DNA of 18,366 nucleotides from Syntrophaceae bacterium CG2_30_49_12 (GTDB lineage Bacteria > Desulfobacterota > Syntrophia > Syntrophales > CG2-30-49-12): assembly GCA_001873675.1 (NCBI GenBank), contig MNZP01000029.1, positions 1 through 18,366 on the forward strand, in the 5' to 3' direction. A program made the position numbers and the translations under genes. Under the pieces are notes generated by a model. The model made no database searches, was not told where the DNA came from, and saw nothing but the letters and a program-made list of their open reading frames with translations. Positions within the stretch are counted from its first letter, which is position 1, and every line of letters begins with the position of its first letter. Positions 13,908-18,366 of the stretch are shown here, in pieces.

Positions 13908-14327
13908 ATGAAAGTTTTTCCAGGTGATCTACTTTACTCTCGCGAACATACCTGGGTCAGAGCCGATAACGATAGTAATCTGGCCACCGTGGGTATCACA
14001 GATTATGCTCAGGAGAAGATGGGGGAGATCCTTTCCATCGAGCTTCCGAGGGAAGATTCTTTTATGGAACGGGACGATCCCTTCGGAATTATAGAATCCA
14101 CAAAGGGCGTTGTCGAGATTGTCTCGCCTCTAAGTGGTGAGGTCATCAGTGTCAATGAAGAGGTTATTGACGACGCCAGCATTATTAACACAGGCTCTGA
14201 CACCTACGATACAGGATGGCTGATCGTTGTTGAGATGAAGAATTTAGAAGAGCTTGATGACCTTATTGATGCAAAGGAATACTACGATTTCGTGGTTCAA
14301 GAACTGGAGGACAATGATTTCCTGTGA
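13908..14327 (+). CDS. gcvH: Glycine cleavage system H protein (lipoyl carrier)
   Basis: A 139-aa protein from the ATG at 13908, chosen because TTAGGA lies nine bases upstream and the GcvH fold begins right there (MKVFPGDLLYSREHTWVR). An in-frame TTG at 13884 would only add a non-conserved peptide. The lipoylation site is K66 in IESTKGVVE, between the two halves of the lipoyl domain (EILSIELP...SPLSGEVISVNE). The C-terminus (about 115-139) is longer and more acidic than usual (YYDFVVQELEDNDFL). It shuttles the methylamine group between GcvP, GcvT and Lpd in glycine cleavage or synthesis; those genes are not in the window. The stop overlaps the lipM GTG (GTGA, 14324-14327), tying the carrier to its modifying enzyme. 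Confidence 0.92.
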   Translation: MKVFPGDLLYSREHTWVRADNDSNLATVGITDYAQEKMGEILSIELPREDSFMERDDPFGIIESTKGVVEIVSPLSGEVISVNEEVIDDASIINTGSDTYDTGWLIVVEMKNLEELDDLIDAKEYYDFVVQELEDNDFL

Positions 14328-15160
14328 GGGTATGGAGGTTTCTTCCTTTCAGGCAGTGCACTGCCTTTGAAAATATAGCCGTTGATGAGGCTGTTTTTCG
14401 GGAAAATCATCGCAGAGAGGCGCTGCCAACGCTCAGATTTTACGGCTGGCAGTCACCGGCAGTATCAATGGGGTATTTTCAGAATACCTTCAGAGAAGTA
14501 GATGTCAAATTCTGTCGCCGGCATGGTATTGATATTGTCCGGCGCCCCACGGGGGGTAAAGCTGTCCTTCATGACAGAGACTTGACCTATGCGGTTGTCG
14601 CCAGGGGAAATGACCCCCTTTTCCCTGACGATATCCTTGGAACGTACAGGGTCATCAGTGGTTGCATAGCTGAAGGCTTATCGAGAATCGGCATTAAGGC
14701 TGAAATTGCCGATGAAGAGAGGTCTTTTCAGGACAACCGGCTAAAGACATCTTGTTTTTCGTCTCCATCACGGTACGAGCTTCTGGTTGCAGGAAGGAAG
14801 ATATGTGGGAGTGCCCAGGTAAGATCCCGCGGTGTTTTCCTTCAACATGGCTCCATTCTCGTGGATTTCGATCCTTTTAAAACCTGTGCCGTCATGCTGC
14901 CCCATCATCATGAAGAAGAGAAATATATCGAGCAACTATGGAGATCAGTAACATCAATAGATAATCATGTCAGTCAACCGGTTGATCTAACTATGCTATG
15001 TGATGTTCTACGAAAGGGTTTCGAGAAGGCGCTGGGTATCCGGCTTGTGGAGCAAGACCTGAGTCCTCCCGAGGAAGAGCTTGGGGCATGGTTGTTGAAG
15101 AACAAGTACTTGACTGATACGTGGAACATGGACGGGAAGGCGATGGTGAATGAACCTTAA
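14324..15160 (+). CDS. lipM: Octanoyltransferase / lipoate-protein ligase family protein, LipM-like
   Basis: A 278-aa BPL/LplA superfamily protein. It has RRPTGGKAVLHDRDLTYA (73-90) and SPSRYELLVAGRKICGSAQV (147-166) with K159, followed by FLQHGSIL. Cysteine C144 in KTSCFSSPSRYEL sits where the catalytic Cys of LipM-type octanoyl-ACP:GcvH transferases lies. That favours octanoyl transfer from acyl carrier protein over ATP-dependent lipoate ligation. The direct neighbour gcvH, overlapping by four bases, is the expected acceptor. It has a GTG start. The histidine-rich loop (LPHHHEEEKYIEQLW) is unremarkable for the family. The gene overlaps hisC by 11 bases at its 3' end. lipA (sulfur insertion) is not in the window. 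Confidence 0.85.
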   Translation: MRVWRFLPFRQCTAFENIAVDEAVFRENHRREALPTLRFYGWQSPAVSMGYFQNTFREVDVKFCRRHGIDIVRRPTGGKAVLHDRDLTYAVVARGNDPLFPDDILGTYRVISGCIAEGLSRIGIKAEIADEERSFQDNRLKTSCFSSPSRYELLVAGRKICGSAQVRSRGVFLQHGSILVDFDPFKTCAVMLPHHHEEEKYIEQLWRSVTSIDNHVSQPVDLTMLCDVLRKGFEKALGIRLVEQDLSPPEEELGAWLLKNKYLTDTWNMDGKAMVNEP

Positions 15161-16232
15161 AGATCTGATCAGAAAAGAAGTGCTTTCTCAGACGGCCTAT
15201 CCCGCAGAAACTCTATCCTGTAGAATCAAATTGGATGCCAATGAGAATCCGTTTACACTTCCCCCTCCTCTGAAAGACGGTATCTTTGAAGCGATGAAAA
15301 AGATTGACCTGAATCGCTATCCCGAACCGGGTTCCCACCGGCTCAGGGCCAGATTTGCTCAACATTACGAGGTCGAGCGGGATATGCTGATGATCGGTAA
15401 TGGGTCGGATGAACTTATTCATACCCTCTGCACCGCTATGGCAGGCCGGGCCTTAGACGTTATTGTTCCTGTGCCCACCTTCGCCATGTACAAAATCTCC
15501 GCCTTAAACAACGGGCACAGGGTTATTGGTGTGCCTCTAAACACTTCATTTGACTTGGATTTAGGCGTCATACTGGAACACCTTGCCACAACAAAGGCCG
15601 CAACATTGGTATTTTTGAGTTACCCTAATAATCCCACCGGCAACTGCTTTAACCAGCAAAAAATAAAAACGATTATTGAGCAATCACCAGGCATTGTGGT
15701 CGTTGACGAGGCCTACTTCCCATTTTGCCGGAAGACCTTTTTGCCATTTTTAAAGAGGTATGAAAACCTCGTCATCTTAAGGACGCTGTCCAAGATAGGT
15801 CTTGCCGCCATGAGGATTGGTTTCCTCATCGGTCCCCCCTCCCTGATACACGAAGTGGACAAGGTAAGACTTCCCTATAACCTTGGCGCCCTATCGCAGG
15901 TTGCCGCTGGTTTTTATTTAGATCATGAGGCGGCTTTTTTAAAACAGGCGGAGGAGATTACTAAAAATAGAGAAGAACTCTTCGATGCGCTTAAACAAAT
16001 GGAGGGGGTTCATCCCTGGCCTTCTGAGGCAAATTTTATTTTTTTTAGTTGCGATTTTGATGTAGATAGTGTATATAATAACTTGATTGAAGAGGATATT
16101 CTGATTAAAAATTTCAATGCTCCCGGGATCATGAGAAACTGTATGAGGGTAACAGTTGGAAATCACGAGGAAAATGAGGAGTTTTTAGCGGCATTAAATA
16201 ACACCATTGCTAAAGTAAGGAGAGTGGTCTAA
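15150..16232 (+). CDS. hisC: Histidinol-phosphate aminotransferase
   Basis: A 360-aa fold-type I PLP aminotransferase. It has the N-terminal LDANENPF motif (28-35), YPEPGSHRLRARFA (57-70), IGNGSDELI (82-90), SYPNNPTGN (157-165), VVDEAYFPF (184-192), the PLP lysine K215 in RTLSKIGLAAMRIGF, and MRVTVGNHEENEEFLAAL near the end. Length and motifs match HisC, which transaminates imidazole acetol phosphate with glutamate in histidine biosynthesis; some homologues also act on aromatic amino acids. The ATG lies inside the last codons of lipM (11-bp overlap), with AAGG about ten bases upstream. The other his genes are absent here. The transcript ends at the terminator at 16250-16302. Confidence 0.93.
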   Translation: MNLKDLIRKEVLSQTAYPAETLSCRIKLDANENPFTLPPPLKDGIFEAMKKIDLNRYPEPGSHRLRARFAQHYEVERDMLMIGNGSDELIHTLCTAMAGRALDVIVPVPTFAMYKISALNNGHRVIGVPLNTSFDLDLGVILEHLATTKAATLVFLSYPNNPTGNCFNQQKIKTIIEQSPGIVVVDEAYFPFCRKTFLPFLKRYENLVILRTLSKIGLAAMRIGFLIGPPSLIHEVDKVRLPYNLGALSQVAAGFYLDHEAAFLKQAEEITKNREELFDALKQMEGVHPWPSEANFIFFSCDFDVDSVYNNLIEEDILIKNFNAPGIMRNCMRVTVGNHEENEEFLAALNNTIAKVRRVV

Positions 16233-16249
16233 TATCGTAGGTGCAACAG

Positions 16250-16302
16250 GGGTAGGTTACGGCATGGGTAAGAATTGCGTAAGGCCGTACTACCCTTTTT
16301 TT
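16250..16302 (+). terminator. Intrinsic terminator after hisC
   Basis: GGGTAG (16250-16255), two bulged bases and TACGGC (16258-16263) pair with GCCGTACTACCC (16284-16295), followed directly by seven T. It begins 17 bases after the hisC stop and ends the gcvH-lipM-hisC transcript. Confidence 0.85.
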
Positions 16303-16355
16303 GTCCTGAAAGAAGACTATTTTTGAAAATATAAGAAAGGGAAGGAAGAAATATT

Positions 16356-16547
<192 letters not shown>

Positions 16548-16586
16548 GCGCCACAATTTCCAACAATAGTAGTATCGGATTGAAAG

Positions 16587-17970
<1,384 letters not shown>

Positions 17971-17999
<29 letters not shown>

Positions 18000-18137
18000 G
18001 GTTAAGTTTTATATTGCTTTCCGTTGAGAGGACGGGAAGCAATACATCCTAAAGGAGGTAGTTTTTTCCTTTCTGCCCTCTTAAGCAGAAAGAAAAATCC
18101 ATCTTTCCTTTGCGTTCTCGGCGTCTTTGCGGTGAAC
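17971..18137. repeat. Palindromic dispersed repeat overlapping the 3' end of holA
   Basis: The outer arms are GTTCACCGCAGAGACGC (17971-17987) and its reverse complement with one mismatch (18121-18137). Inside are two hairpins: TATTGCTTTCCGT / ACGGGAAGCAATA (18012-18024 with 18032-18044, one mismatch) and CTTTCTGC / GCAGAAAG (18069-18076 with 18085-18092), the latter with a T6 run before and an A5 run after. The layout resembles a miniature inverted-repeat element. The holA stop (17997-17999) lies within its left arm region. One of the hairpins may double as the holA terminator. Confidence 0.7.
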
Positions 18138-18366
18138 TATTACGGCTCCTCGCTATTTCGTGTGGGTTACTGATATTAATAAAATCAGATAGTAATGAAA
18201 ATTATGCATACCATTTGGAGCCATTTATGCCTGTTAATTTACAGCCCATAATGGGCCTACAATAACTGATAGCTCCATAATTACAGGATGTTATATCAAA
18301 TTACGCACAAAAAATTAACCTACTGTTTTTGGCTCTAAAATTGACGTGTAACTATATAACTTATCG
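18138..18366. other. AT-rich gene-free end of window with inverted-repeat structure
   Basis: No credible ORF is seen on either strand. TGGAGC (18216-18221) pairs with GCTCCA (18272-18277). Small hairpins are enclosed: CTGT/ACAG (18231-18244) and GCCC/GGGC (18244-18256). TTTGGAGCCA (18214-18223) is also nearly inverted at 18330-18339 (TGGCTCTAAA). This could be a folded RNA, an insertion-sequence end or chance; the window stops before it can be decided. Confidence 0.35.

Overview
This looks like a chromosomal segment from an anaerobic or microaerophilic Gram-negative bacterium, most likely Desulfobacterota (Syntrophales-like Deltaproteobacteria) or a related phylum such as Nitrospirota. That placement is an inference from the core gene set (mobB, recD2, dppDF, gcvH-lipM-hisC, rpsU, a long holA), the Shine-Dalgarno use and the style of the intergenic repeats. 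No rRNA or tRNA fixes the taxonomy. No rRNA, tRNA, CRISPR array or prophage gene was seen.

Bases 1-5892 are an accessory, decayed zone. It holds two broken pieces of family-2 glycosyltransferase genes flanking a toxin-first PIN/UPF0175 toxin-antitoxin pair, then a gene-free stretch of degenerate tandem and palindromic repeats (about 1497-1860). A nested transposon follows. The outer element (about 1861-5892) encodes a small Cys/His protein of DUF6788 type and a 557-aa DDE transposase. A complete 1515-bp IS701-family element (4350-5864) sits inside it, with 16-bp terminal repeats and a TTAG target duplication. The IS701 transposase frame stops early, but an A_AAA_AAA slippery site would extend it by -1 frameshifting.

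Bases 5893-18366 are mostly core genes, all on the + strand. A sigma-70-type promoter just beyond the transposon leads into a run of a periplasmic cupredoxin, a small four-helix membrane protein with one conserved-looking His per helix region, a CBS-pair protein and a translationally coupled ArsB/NhaD-type permease. Next come mobB (molybdenum cofactor), recD2 (helicase) and two oligopeptide-transporter ATPases (dppD, dppF) without their permeases. An overlapping gcvH-lipM-hisC cluster joins a lipoyl carrier protein to the enzyme that octanoylates it and ends at an intrinsic terminator. rpsU and an unusually long holA close the coding part.

Several small hairpin or palindromic repeats lie between core genes (9399-9455, 12785-12838, 17971-18137). 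One lies between dppD and dppF, and another supplies the last codons of holA. I found no clearly new defence or biosynthetic system. The best leads are the frameshift site in the IS701 element, the nested transposon with its accessory protein, the asymmetric toxin-first TA pair, and the cupredoxin/membrane/CBS/permease run.
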